Origin: Acanthosepion pharaonis
Taxonomy: Eukaryota > Mollusca > Cephalopoda > Sepiida > Sepiidae
Assembly (NCBI GenBank): GCA_903632075.3
Contig: CAHIKZ030005497.1
Coordinates: 1,500,001-1,564,000, forward strand
DNA: 64,000 bases
Direction of reading: 5' to 3'
Positions 1 through 9,917 of this stretch are shown piece by piece (position 1 is the stretch's first letter; each line of letters starts with the position of its first letter). The notes beneath the pieces were generated by a model that saw only the letters and a list, made by a program, of their open reading frames with translations, ran no database searches and was not told where the DNA came from. The position numbers and the translations under genes are program-made.

Positions 1-1101
1 ATTTTGGTCATAATAGTTTGTTAATTTATTTATTATTTACTTTATTTAATTGGGTTCATTGATTTTGTTTTTTTTTATTTTTTATGTGTTTATTCTATTT
101 CGTCTATTCTTACGGATGTGAGTAGGTAATTTGTCTGTGTTAATTTATTTTACATACTTTATTGTCACGTAGTAAAATTCGTGTAGTTTGTTGATAACTT
201 TCCTGTTGTGGTTTTTTTTTAATTATTTTTCCCATGTTTTCGGTGGAACTGTAGCTGTGTTTTACTGTGTTTTTGTTGAATATTTTGTGTAGGGTTCTTG
301 ATACCGCGAAGTGTTTGTGTAGGAGTTTGAATAATATTTTTCCTACGTTTGTTTTTACGCTTTTGCTGTACAGTGGGTTGAACCATATGATATTTCTTTT
401 CCTGTTGGCCTTTTTGTGTTCGGTGGAGAGTATGTGAGTGTTGCTGGGAAACCACTCTCTTTTAGGGCTGTTTCGTAGTCTTTCTTAGCTTTGTTAAATA
501 TGGATTCGTTGGAGGAATTGTCGGAAAGCCTTAGGTTAATCGATTTTGGTATCTGGTTATAGAAGGCAGGTGGTTGGAAGATGTGTATATATAGAGTTGT
601 TTATCATTGGGTTTTCTGTATGGTTTATATGTGCCTTTTCTTAGGTTGAAGGTAACATCTAGAAAATATATTTCGTTTAGGTTTAGTTTTCATATCTATG
701 TTGAATCCGTTATTTTAAAAAAATGTTTATTATTGCTTTTCTAGTTTTGTCTGTGTTTTGTTTGTTACAGTTTCTTAAGAATATGAGTCATTTGCATCTA
801 TTATTTTGCTTAGTTCGTTTAGTAAGTATTTGATTTCAACGCACCGTCAAAGCTTCCCATTGTAGTGTCAAAGGTCCCATCTTTCTTTATCCATGCTTCT
901 TCATTGTGAAATAGTAATGATTTACAGGTGTGCTTAATGATGTCGATTTCGTTTGGTTTTATTATTATTTGTTCCTGGTCTAAGTTAAAGGCCTTATCTA
1001 GCATGGGTTCTGTTATGGATGGGTAAAATTCTTTTATGTCTAATTGTAGGAATTGGCAATTTTTTTTTATTTATGCTGTGGAACCAGTCAATAGTTACTT
1101 T

Positions 1102-1141
<40 letters not shown>

Positions 1142-1215
1142 TGATGCTGATCTGAGAACATTATATAGATAATAAAAAAGCGCAACAGGAAAAGAGTCAA
1201 CAAAACCACCCGTAC
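1..1215 (-). mobile_element. Penelope-like (YRDD-type) reverse transcriptase relic
   Basis: Read on the minus strand, several frames give pieces of a reverse transcriptase of the kind found in Penelope-like elements. In order they are DWFHSINKK (about 1085), PMLDKAFNLD and a GSFDGA motif (1005-845), FLDVTFNLRKGTYKPYRKPN (about 690-610), SSNESIFNKAKKDYETALK (about 530-450) and a decayed tail near 400-200. The same blocks occur in the plus-strand relic at 29,149-29,800, for example FLDITLDLNKNTYTPYKNPN, so the two support each other. The YRDD catalytic block that should lie between GSFDGA and FLDV is absent, apparently deleted. Several stops and frameshifts break it, and a (TA)n tract interrupts it at 1,104-1,136. 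The element runs off the window start. RT identity is fairly sure; the Penelope-like label is tentative. Confidence 0.7.
1104..1136. repeat. (TA)n microsatellite inside an RT relic
   Basis: A 33-bp alternating TA run interrupts the minus-strand RT coding relic just upstream of its DWFHSI motif, so it expanded or inserted after the element arrived. Confidence 0.9.
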
Positions 1216-2295
1216 AAATTCACTTATAACTGTAGAAAAAAGAACGAATGTCGCTTAAAGAGCAATTGGTTGCAGTAGAATGTAATATACCAAGCCATTA
1301 TAAAATCTTCAGATAACGAATAAAAATATGTATAGGTGTAACTGTTTCGTAAGTATATGTGGGAGATTAAAAAACAAAACCAAAGTCACACCAAAATATC
1401 ATGGAAAATAAACAAAACTGTATCAGCCTACAACAATAAATCCAAAAAACCATAATCTCTGTCTGGGTGAGAAAATGACTATAATTATCTTCCCGGACCA
1501 ACCAAAACTGGTAATAAATGATCAGAATTCATCTCAAAATGGAAACACGAAAGCAAATTTTTGATACGTTACTTAAAAATCGAAACTTGAAAACGAACGA
1601 GAATAAATAAAAATAAATGAATAAAATAAATAAACATCAACTATTAAAATAAATAAATCCAAATCAATAAATGAGTAAATAACTTCAGTAAATAAATAAA
1701 TTAATTAACAAACTAAGGCCGCACACATAAACACAAGTAAACGTGATAATAAGAACCGCCAATAAAATAATAAATAAGACATAAAATAAATAAAAAACAG
1801 CATTATAAAAAGACAAAAATCTGCACTCGGACCCACAATTATTTCCACTCAATAACCCCTAGAATAATTCAAAGCATAACCGTTAACGCCCATAAAAAAA
1901 ATAAACAAAAAACAAAAAAAAAAAAAAAAAAAGTTAGAATAATACAATCGACCTACACATAATGCACCTCTGATCAGTATAAATAAATAGATAAGCCAAA
2001 ACACAACGCACTTGTTAAACAGATTGTCGTCAATGGGTGTTAACTTCAATGTCTATTACAGAGGGTGCATCTAAAACTTTATACAAACTTTGGCGACGAG
2101 TTCATCTCAACAATGCAAGATGAAAAGTCCATATAAACATATGTCGGCAAATCCTTCGTTTTTGAGTTAATAACTTTAAAACAATGTGTACGGTAGAATG
2201 CGCTGTGCTGCTATGTAGACTAGATTACATTTGTCATTCGTGTTCATTTGTGGCTTGTCAGTCTTCAACGTTTAACTTGTGTAGTAGTAAGTTAA
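1216..2295. other. No gene recognised; A-rich, AATAAA-rich sequence
   Basis: This stretch is strongly A/T rich on the plus strand, with repeated AAATAAATAA-like stretches at about 1,590-1,830 and a poly-A run near 1,905-1,933. Short open frames here are low-complexity and match no family I know. I see no RNA gene, inverted repeat or regulatory site that I can support. Confidence 0.5.
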
Positions 2296-2990
2296 CTGAG
2301 AAGTGTTCCGTTTAGCAATAGCAAGATATATCGTGAGCAGCAGATATCATTTTTACATACGGCTGAGTGAATGTTAATGGACGCGAGGCTGCATAGTTGT
2401 ATCAGATTGCGTTTCCAGACCGAAGGCACTCGAGTCAACCAAAGAGATGGAATAACACATTTTCACGACCAGCATTTGTAGGCGGATGGGAATTATCATG
2501 GTACAATACAGGCTAGACACCAGCATGAGTTTACGATAAATGTATGGGCTGAAATTTTAGATGACTATCTGGTAGTTCCACATGTTCTTCCAGGACGTCA
2601 AACAGGAGTTGTCTCCAGGGAATTTAGTCCGAACACACTTCCAGACTTGCATGAGTATGTACTACTGCTAATAGCAAGACGCGTGTGGTTCATGCATGAT
2701 GGGACTTTAGCATATTTGAGTCACATAGTTCGAAATGTGCTGGCTAACACTTACCATGAAAGATGGATAGGTAGGCGAGAACCAGTTTTATGACCTGCAC
2801 GTTCCCTCGACATCAATCCTTTGGATGTTTTTTCTATGGGGCCACCTACAATTTCGTGCAGCAGATATCAATAATGCAGTGTTCTTCATCAACGTATCAT
2901 GGGTACCCGCGAAACCATTCGACACCGTTTAAGATTATTTGAAAAATTCAGTCAGTGAATAATCCGACGGCCTGTGTAGAAGCAAGCGGG
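2296..2990 (+). mobile_element. IS630/Tc1-superfamily transposase relic
   Basis: A plus-strand frame reads into the catalytic half of a DDE transposase of the type common as degenerate copies in animal genomes. Visible blocks are TRVNQRDGITHFHDQH (about 2,430), FTINVWAEILDDYLVVPHVL (2,528-2,587), VWFMHDGTLAYLS (about 2,688), ANTYHERWIGRREPV (about 2,743) and, after a stop at about 2,792, PARSLDINPLD. In the family these are FxRDG, NVWAGI, WFxHDGAPAHFS, RWIGRGGPxxWPPRSPDLNPLD. The second acidic position (HDG) and the PDLNPLD-type block are partly kept; HDGAPAHFS has become HDGTLAYLS. A further internal stop occurs near 2,480. No terminal inverted repeats were found. It is an old, inactive copy. 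Confidence 0.75.
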
Positions 2991-3099
2991 GGACATTTTG
3001 GATGTTTGCTATGAATTGTTGTGTTCAGGTACAACGATGGTCTTCTGGACAAAGTTGAAATTAGTAGAAATAATTCAATCACCAGTAACGAGAATAATA

Positions 3100-3440
3100 A
3101 AATGTACATCAATTGAAGGCAACTTATAAAGCTCTCCTATAATCATATAAATAGTTTTAAGAATGAGAAGAACACTAACTTATCTAAATACGTTTTGAGT
3201 ATTAAACAGGAAGATAGAACTAATGCCCTTCTAAAATGGGAAATACTAAAAAATGTTGTAAGTATAAAGCCGGCATATAGTAGTGTATATTATGTATGGA
3301 GGAGAAGTTAGCAATAGCTACCTTCAACAAAGCAAAAAATTTATTAAACCAGAGGTCAGAAATCTTTAATAGATACAGTCATAAGAAAGCCTGGTCACTA
3401 GAATAAAGGTTTGGGTGTTTTTTTTTTTGTTTTTTTTTAT
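3100..3440 (+). mobile_element. Penelope-like element GIY-YIG endonuclease-end relic
   Basis: The plus strand encodes SFKNEKNTNLSKYVLSIKQ, then ALLKWEILKNVVSIKPAYSS, then in a shifted frame AIATFNKAKNLLNQRSEIFN and HKKAWSLE. This order (H-x-x-S-F plus LSKYVWxLK, then WxILKK...KPY, then EKLxI...LNxRSE...CRHKxK) is the C-terminal GIY-YIG nuclease region that follows the RT in Penelope-like elements. The GIY-YIG motif itself lies upstream and is not recognisable. At least one frameshift occurs near 3,300. It is separate from the minus-strand RT at 1-1,215 because the orientation is opposite. Confidence 0.6.
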
Positions 3441-3670
3441 TCACGTGTTTTATGTCTGTTTAAGCTTATGCTAAATTTAAATTTTAGCCGTAATTTTATC
3501 AATAAATTTGTTTCTTGTTAATTTATCATTAGCCAATTCACCCATATGAACCCATGAGGGTGAAACCTAGGTTGGTAGTACAAGGGTCATTAGGATTTGC
3601 TTATTTTATTCAAGTTCTCTTAGTCACTGGCATGTTTACCTAAAAGTTTACATTTACATTTACTCTCCCC

Positions 3671-3800
3671 TGCCGTGCGCCAACGGCTTAGGGGTAGATT
3701 CTTCGATTGACGCCAATTCAGCCGGGTTTCGATCCTAGCTACAGGCAACGGGACGTCTAGTCACACTGATGAGCTGCGAAACAGTCTCTCTGTGGATGAT
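3671..3800 (+). mobile_element. tRNA-derived SINE, copy 1
   Basis: A tRNA-like head has an A-box-like segment (CGGCTTAGGGGTAGA) and a B-box GGTTTCGATCC at about 3,724-3,734, as in pol III promoters. A conserved tail follows: GACGTCTAGTCACA, CTGATGA (3,766-3,772), a shortened GCTGC, GAAA (3,778-3,781), CAGTCTCTCTGTGGATGA. Copies of the same unit occur at 9,915 (minus), 22,898, 23,140 and 31,788. It runs straight into a (CA)n(TA)n tract. Octopus tRNA-derived SINEs are known; assignment to a named family would need a database match. Confidence 0.85.
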
Positions 3801-3804
3801 ATAT

Positions 3805-3842
<38 letters not shown>
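3805..3842. repeat. (CA)n(TA)n microsatellite at SINE 3' end
   Basis: CA repeats followed by TA repeats directly adjoin the 3' end of the SINE, consistent with a microsatellite tail. Confidence 0.9.
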
Positions 3843-3929
3843 GTTTGTGTGCGTGCGCGTATAAGGTGCGATGGGTAAATTGTCGCTATTTAATATTTTT
3901 ATTTTGTCGACTGCCAGTATAGCAAGATC

Positions 3930-4235
3930 AGTTGGGCACCGACTGTGAGGGAAAAAAGCACCATGTCGCAATTCACTCTGCCAGAAATTTTGAAACGACA
4001 TGCTTTACTCCTTGGCATTCACGCAGGATTTGGAAAGTCGTAGATGAGTCCAATGGTGATTACGAATGTGTTTGGAGTGATCAAAGGGATGGTGACGTTA
4101 TGCCTCCATTCATCTTCCCCAGCGACTCAGGCTCAACATCGACTTTTCACCATGCCACACAAGCAGGAGAACTGTCAGAACATTTCTGCGACTACATCAC
4201 CCCTTACGTCTGGCCACCTAACTCCGCAGATTGAT
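3930..4235 (+). mobile_element. mariner-type transposase relic, internally deleted
   Basis: An open frame at 3,932-4,234 ends with DGDVMPPFIFPSDSGS, then EHFCDYITPYVWPPNSAD. These are the two blocks of a mariner transposase of the group whose catalytic region reads GDVMPPFIFP, then an internal domain, then DHITPNIWPPNSPD. The overlapping frame at 4,044 supplies VFGVIKGMV, so a frameshift lies at about 4,090. Roughly 60-70 codons between FP and the PCHTSRR-like stretch are missing, which removes the second catalytic Asp region. The open 100-aa frame is therefore a deletion product, not a gene. The minus-strand piece at 47,945-48,195 is the C-terminus expected for the same group. Confidence 0.65.
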
Positions 4236-4239
4236 TATT

Positions 4240-5265
4240 GTGATAGACATTATTCGTAGAGAGTAGCTGTGCTTGAGTTGATATCCCTGACTATATACAA
4301 AAAATGAGTATATGAATATATCATTTTTTTCCTAGAGGGTGTTTATTTATGAAGCCTGGGTGGTTGAAGAAAGCGTGTATATAAACAGTTGCGCGCTATT
4401 TGTTCTCATAGCCACTAGATTATTTATATATCTATAACTTTATATATTGTGTATTTGGGAAGCAATCGCTCTTTTATACAGATTTTATTAAAGACGACGG
4501 ACAAGGATCTGCGATTGAGCTTATTATCTAATTATTCTTGTATTCCTATGTGTGTTTTCTTTTCTGGACATAAAGATTTTTTCCAAATGATCGAGAGTTT
4601 TGGTCTACTATATTAGCCATAATCAAGGATGTTTATAAAGTAAATATGCAGATTTAAATATGTGTTTATTGAGTGATGGTAATGTCTTTTTTTATTTTCG
4701 AAACACGGTCACCAAATTCTGTCCGTCTTCATAGTTATGGTGATTGAGTGTTGACTTTATCTTTTTATTATTTGTGCTTTCATTATTTTAACTCTTTTTT
4801 TTTTTTTAATGTGGATGGGGTTATGATCTACAAGTATGTAGCGGGTGGGAATCGGTAGTTTTTCCAAGTCTGTTCAACTGAGTAGTAATTAAGCTATAGT
4901 ACGAAACGTATAATGTGACTCTTCTTGATAGGCATGTAGTTGTACATAAGGGTAATATATTTTGGGTTTAGGAAATTTTTACACACTATGTTTTCTACAG
5001 GAGAAAAAACATTACTTAGAGAAGCACGGGTAGATTAGATTTCCTTTAATAAAACCGTTAGTTTGAACGCAAGTTTTGCCATTATGCCCAACAGAAGAGA
5101 ACTAGTTGTGTAGGCATGGAATAACGTCTTGAAAATACCAGGATTGATGGATGGTGGTGGAATGGAATTATGGTTATACACAGAATTAAAGATTATATCG
5201 ATGGGTTCATCGACAATGACGTTTGAAAATAAATTTTAGTGACGCTAAAATCCCTTCATTTGATT
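4240..5265. other. No gene recognised
   Basis: A/T-rich sequence with several homopolymer T runs. Neither strand contains an open frame longer than about 60 codons that resembles a protein family, and no terminal repeats were seen. Confidence 0.45.

Positions 5266-5267
<2 letters not shown>

Positions 5268-5332
<65 letters not shown>
5268..5332. repeat. (TA)n microsatellite, 65 bp
   Basis: An uninterrupted alternating TA run directly abuts the left arm of the foldback at 5,334-5,397. Confidence 0.95.
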
Positions 5333-5333
<1 letters not shown>

Positions 5334-5336
<3 letters not shown>

Positions 5337-5397
5337 TAATTGATTTAAAATATGTTTTTTTTCCGCTAAAAAAAAACATATTTTAAATCAATTAATT
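5334..5397. repeat. Foldback: 29-bp inverted arms with 6-nt loop
   Basis: The left arm begins AATTAATTGATTTAAAATAT and ends in a T run; the right arm is its exact reverse complement, with CCGCTA between. The same unit occurs once, without the foldback, at 27,530-27,560, where the sequence after the T run continues TTCCGCTACACAG. The turn therefore lies inside a repeat that elsewhere runs on normally. Confidence 0.9.
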
Positions 5398-5488
5398 TAT
5401 AAATTTACATTGAGCACTATTTTGTAAAAATAAAAATAGCTATAAGAACACCGGATTATATATCTTACTGTTCTTTCTTTTTTTTTAA

Positions 5489-5493
<5 letters not shown>
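5334..5493 (-). repeat. Dispersed repeat flanked by (TA)n, copy 1
   Basis: Read on the minus strand, 5,490-5,370 matches 27,415-27,560 on the plus strand almost base for base, including GAACAGTAAGATATATAATC, CCGGTGTTCTTATAG and AATAGTGCTCAATG. Both copies start at a (TA)n tract followed by TTTAAAT. No coding capacity is seen. It may be the end of a larger mobile element. Confidence 0.8.
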
Positions 5494-5549
<56 letters not shown>

Positions 5550-5628
5550 TAAATGTATATTATCTATATACATATGTATATAATGAAATAATATGAAATA
5601 ATATGCGGTAATATGAAATAATATTAAA

Positions 5629-5682
<54 letters not shown>

Positions 5683-5738
5683 TGCGTGTGTGAGACTCTG
5701 TGTGTGTGTGTGAGACTCTGTGTGTGTGTGTGTGTGTA
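5494..5738. repeat. Microsatellite cluster: (TA)n, AATA-type, (TA)n, (TG)n
   Basis: Two long TA runs (5,494-5,547; 5,633-5,679) flank a block of ATATGAAATA/ATATTAAATA units. Next come GTGTGAGACTCTGTGTG units, repeated about twice, and a TG run. Confidence 0.9.
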
Positions 5739-7600
5739 TGTGTTTACGGTGGTATGTTTTTTGTATGTATATCTATAAAATCAATACCGAGTCGAGACAG
5801 ATTTAGTATTCATTCTTTTGTTGTAGAAATTTAGCCATTTTGGAACAACTGCATAAACCTTGAATGAAAGAGGAAGATATGAAAGACAGAAGGCAAAAAC
5901 ATTGAAAAAAAAAAGAGGAATCAAAGGTAAAACAAAGAAAATGATGGGAAAAGAGTTATACCTTAAGAACGGCGAATAACTGGAAAATAATCCAATAAAA
6001 AAAGAGAGAACTATTGGGAGTAAAACTTCTGGCAGAAATGCGTTCATCGATAAACAGCAAGTAAAACAAATTCAAGAATATTAAGAAAAAGAAACTACTT
6101 CGTTGGGAAGACATCAAAGATAGAAGAAAATGCGAAAAGAGTGAATGATATTAGAAAGCGTTCGATACGTACAAGATGGATCAAATTATGTCTGTTGTCC
6201 AGCGGTAAGATTCCGTTTGTTATTACCGTTTCCCAAGAAAGTAGTCTGAAGAAAAATACGACCATGCCAGATGTAGAACCGGCAATGAACATCCATATAT
6301 CTATTTGGACACTGATATCCTCTCGAGGAATTTATAGATTTTCTGTCAAAGTGTCTCTGTTCGAAATACTTCAGCTGACGTGCTGTAACTCTTTAACACT
6401 TAGCAAAAGGTATGGGTTAGGGGCGCGGTCGTCGGTGCATTCAGGTTGGAACTGGCAAACTCAGGGATCTGTGACAAGGGGTGGAATATATTTCATGTTG
6501 TTAATGCATTCGCTAGAGAAAGACTTGCAAAACAGGGAAGGAAATTTCGTTTTAGAATATCTAAACTCGACAATTTTGTTTACCAGTAAAATTTAAAAGA
6601 GAAAATAAGTTTTTTTAGTAGGTTTAAATTCAATTCTGAATTTTAATGGTTGAAAAAAATAAGTAAAATAATTAAAGACATTAAATATAATAGATTACAA
6701 TGTAATTTTAATTCTTTTTTAATATTATAATTTTATGTCGTAATTTTTGTGATGAGGAATTATAATTATTTCATATCTTTCCATTGTGACTAATATCCTC
6801 ATCTAGTCTCCTAAACTTATATTTTCTGTCGCAGGATTCGCCGATCTTTTTCAAGTGCCGAATGAAACGTGAATATGAGAACCAAAATGAATAAACTAGT
6901 CCGAATCGAAAAGGATATGATTATTTTAATCATCATAATAATAAACAAAGTCGCAAACACATGCTCGTGCGCGCACGCACAAACATACACACATACCCCC
7001 CCACACACACACACACACAAGGAAAGGTAGACCTCTTTGTTCGACCATCACTACCAATAGCAAGTGAGGGATTCCAGACTCTCCACACCACCCATACCTT
7101 ATCCACCACCAGTCCAAAGCGAGAGTTTTTTTTATCTGTTTTTCCCCCTCCACTACCACCAATCTCAAGTTAAAGACTTTGTCCGTGGAAAGCAGATATT
7201 CATTTCAGAGTAGCCTTTATTTTCACCAAGCCACCAGTGAAATTAAGTTTGCCTGCCACATCTTTCAAAACAGTCCAATTTAAGGATAGGACTTAAGCTT
7301 TTGTAGAGTTCCCTGTCAGTAAGTTGCATTGCCTTCTGCTATCTTTTGTTGTAGATATGCTATTTTTTTTTTTCATCTTAATTTTTGTGTTTGTTGCTCC
7401 AGTTTCAGCTGGTTTCACCCATCAATTCTTGTGTTGTTTATTTTGTTATCTTTATTGCTATTAATTATCAAACTTTTTACTTCAATCCCTGCCCAGAACC
7501 TGGTTAATTTGGAATATACTTACCTACTTTTCAATGCTGAGAAATTGACGTGATACGATTTTACCATCCCGGTCTTTTTTGGCTGGTAGTAGACATCAAA
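5739..7600. other. No gene recognised; one 151-codon open frame of unknown meaning
   Basis: The longest open frame (6,141-6,596, plus strand) matches no family I recognise, has no domain motif and no clear splice context, and lies in A/T-rich DNA. I do not call it a gene. CA repeats occur at about 6,985-7,020. Pyrimidine-rich sequence follows at 7,340-7,480. Confidence 0.45.
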
Positions 7601-7639
7601 ACTTACGCTATGTTATAATTAATATGGATTTCTTAGTAT

Positions 7640-8300
7640 ATTTTAAAAATTAATAGGAGTAGATATACTCATCTATCGTCGGGCTGCACTCCTTCCATAT
7701 CTGTTGAACATGAGGTTCATCAATTATTCCCACATTAGAATATGGTTTGTTGGTTCTCTTTCTTTTCCCAGGGCCGCCCTGGGAAAAGAAAGAGAACCAA
7801 CCAAGTTCATTTAATTGCCTTAACTTTTGGATAATCAGACTAACCGGTAACTGACTTTTCAATGAAAAAATACCGGGATGGCAGTTCGTTGGCTGCTGCT
7901 TCCAATTGGTCGTTAGTAGCCCGCACAATTTGGTAGCGCTTAAAGAGGCTGCTCTGATCAAAAGTCGCATTATATCGGGGTATCTGTAATGTCATGTCTC
8001 GCATGGATAGGTGTCCCTGCATATATTTCTGGTGGGCAACCCTGAGACGTCATTATGTTCTCAGTCACGCACTGGCTGGTTTGTATTGCCATTAACTGCA
8101 GATAGTAAATATCTCTGCCCACTGTGAAACCAACTTGAATTCTCCCATTGAAACAGATGAATTCTTGGTTCCAGACCATCTCCCTTGGCGAAAGGATTAC
8201 AGCATTCACATGCATGGACTTGGTGCTTACATACGGGATAATCGTCCGAATCTCTTGATGCAGCTGAGTTTTCTTTCCTGCACTTCCATCATTCGCTACT
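7640..8300 (-). pseudogene. Unidentified coding-like relic in three frames
   Basis: On the minus strand, three overlapping open frames follow each other in order: 8,215-7,970, then 8,022-7,840, then 7,970-7,650. Together they read like one decayed protein with two frameshifts: VILSPREMVWNQEFICFNGR, then RYNATFDQSSLFKRYQIVRA, then SQLPVSLIIQKLRQLNELGW, then PHVQQIWKECSPTIDEYI. The composition is protein-like and unlike the surrounding low-complexity DNA, but I do not recognise the family. A 53-bp palindrome at 7,749-7,801 lies inside the last part. It could be a mobile-element protein, an endogenous viral fragment or a broken host exon. Confidence 0.4.
7749..7801. repeat. Perfect palindrome, 26-bp arms, 1-nt spacer
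   Basis: Left arm 7,749-7,774 (GTTGGTTCTCTTTCTTTTCC...) and right arm 7,776-7,801 are exact reverse complements around one C. The GC-rich centre would give a very stable hairpin or cruciform. Confidence 0.95.
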
Positions 8301-8865
8301 AAACTTTGTTAGCTATCAATTTTCCCTTTATCGCTCCCACTCTTCCCAGGACTCCAGTATATTAGACGCAATAGCTGACACTATACAAAAGCCACTTTCT
8401 CTCCATCCATCTGTGAACATCTTTGTCTTAAATGACTTTAATGCTCACCATGACATGTGGCTGAAGCATTCTAAAGGTACTGATGTTGCCGGTATTCAGA
8501 CATTAAATTTCTCCATTGCCCAATACCTAACTCAAATCATTTCTAACAAAACCGTGGATTAGACGTCTCTATTTATTTCTTGATTTATTTCGTACCTTCT
8601 CTTCTCACTCTTAGCGAGCTTCACAATATTGTCCTCTTGGTAACTCGGACAATTCTGGGGTAGCTATTGTTATTTCGTTCCAATCATCTATTAAACAGGA
8701 AACCCATATCCATAAACCTTTCGTTTCTCCAGGCCAACTGCTGATGCACTGACGAGTCTGTCATGATCTGGATAAAAACAGTGAGGCTCGAGTTGTAGCA
8801 TTGCATATCATGAAAGTCTTTGACAAGGTCTGGCATTCAGGTCTTCTCTACAAGCTGAAAACTAA
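8265..8865 (+). mobile_element. Jockey/CR1-like LINE relic (endonuclease plus RT fragment)
   Basis: The plus strand encodes LHPSVNIFVLNDFNAHHDMW (about 8,402-8,460), then KGTDVAGIQTLNFSIAQYLT and QIISNKTVD. These correspond to the D-F-N-A-H-H-x-x-W and N-F-x-I-x-Q-x-L-T-Q-I-V blocks of the apurinic-type endonuclease of jockey/CR1-like LINEs. At 8,803-8,862 the RT motif KVFDKVWHSGLLYKLK appears, which in intact elements lies some hundreds of residues further on. A large internal deletion has therefore joined the two domains. Stops are frequent. The fragment ends just before the microsatellite at 8,888. Confidence 0.75.
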
Positions 8866-8885
8866 TATACTAATATATATTACTA

Positions 8886-8887
<2 letters not shown>

Positions 8888-8967
<80 letters not shown>
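8888..8967. repeat. (CATA)n(TA)n microsatellite
   Basis: Five ACAT units precede an alternating TA run. Open frames through it are low-complexity artefacts. Confidence 0.95.
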
Positions 8968-8969
<2 letters not shown>

Positions 8970-8970
<1 letters not shown>

Positions 8971-9668
8971 TGCACATACTATCCCTCACCGATAGCACGT
9001 TTCGGATTTTTATGCTCAATGTACCATCAGCACTAAGAAAAATAATATTAAGATCGGCTATAACTGCGTTAATAACATAGACAAATTCATCTCCCAACAT
9101 AACATAATTATATTAAACAAGAATATTTCTAAAAAAGACTAAACAATTTTTTCTAAAATCAAATTCATCTTCAGAAAAAAATATGCTTTGTCCTTTGAAC
9201 GGTCAATGTATGCCTTATAATATTGTATACCGAGCGAGCATATATTCCAGTAACTGTAGTAATTTTTATTGTGTCTTGTTGAAAGTTTGTTTATCTTAAA
9301 ATACTTAAACAACCCTAGCTTATTAAACAAGAGAAATGAATAAATATCTGCTTAAATACGTTGATTCAGATTAATTTATTTTAAATTTGCTTTTGTACAT
9401 ATATATAAAAATAACTTTAAATGGCAAATATAATTTTTAAAATAAAAAGCTGTAATCCCAGTAGAATATATAACTGCGCTAACATTGCGATAAACAGATA
9501 TATTTTTAAAATTTAAAATAAATAACGGCCAGTCTATAAACAGCATCTGAATTTTGTGTTATGCATAAGACTCCGAGGCGTGCTAACGCTGTGTGATAAT
9601 ATGTATATTCATTAATATATATACTTAATAGCTCTGTATTACATCAAGCATAGTTTTGTTAACACTAG

Positions 9669-9670
<2 letters not shown>
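8970..9670. other. No gene recognised
   Basis: A/T-rich sequence with only short open frames; no motif, terminal repeat or RNA gene is supported. Confidence 0.45.

Positions 9671-9671
<1 letters not shown>

Positions 9672-9732
<61 letters not shown>
9672..9732. repeat. (TA)n microsatellite
   Basis: A 61-bp alternating TA run lies just 5' of the hairpin repeat beginning near 9,765. Confidence 0.95.
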
Positions 9733-9738
<6 letters not shown>

Positions 9739-9764
9739 GTATATTATTTATATATTATATATGC

Positions 9765-9871
9765 GCAGTAATTGTTTGAAAGCGCTCAACATCAGTGTTA
9801 TAGCTAACATACTTAGTTGTATTGATATGAGTTTGTGACCCCTGGGTCACAACTCATATCAATACAACTAA

Positions 9872-9875
<4 letters not shown>
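9765..9875 (+). repeat. Hairpin repeat family, copy 1
   Basis: A leader, GAAAGCGCTCAACATCAGTG, is followed by inverted arms 9,809-9,840 and 9,843-9,875 (ATACTTAGTTGTATTGATAT... and its reverse complement) with one indel. A related leader and hairpin occur at 62,400-62,515, and a related leader at 62,095-62,120 in front of a perfect palindrome. All lie between (TA)n tracts. Confidence 0.85.

Positions 9876-9914
<39 letters not shown>
9873..9914. repeat. (TA)n microsatellite between hairpin and SINE
   Basis: A TA run joins the right arm of the hairpin repeat to the 3' end of a minus-strand SINE. Confidence 0.95.

Positions 9915-9917
<3 letters not shown>

Noticed and set aside
6141..6596. 151-codon open frame, plus strand
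   Set aside because: No recognised domain, no codon or splice support, and overlapping opposite-strand frames. Kept only as a note.
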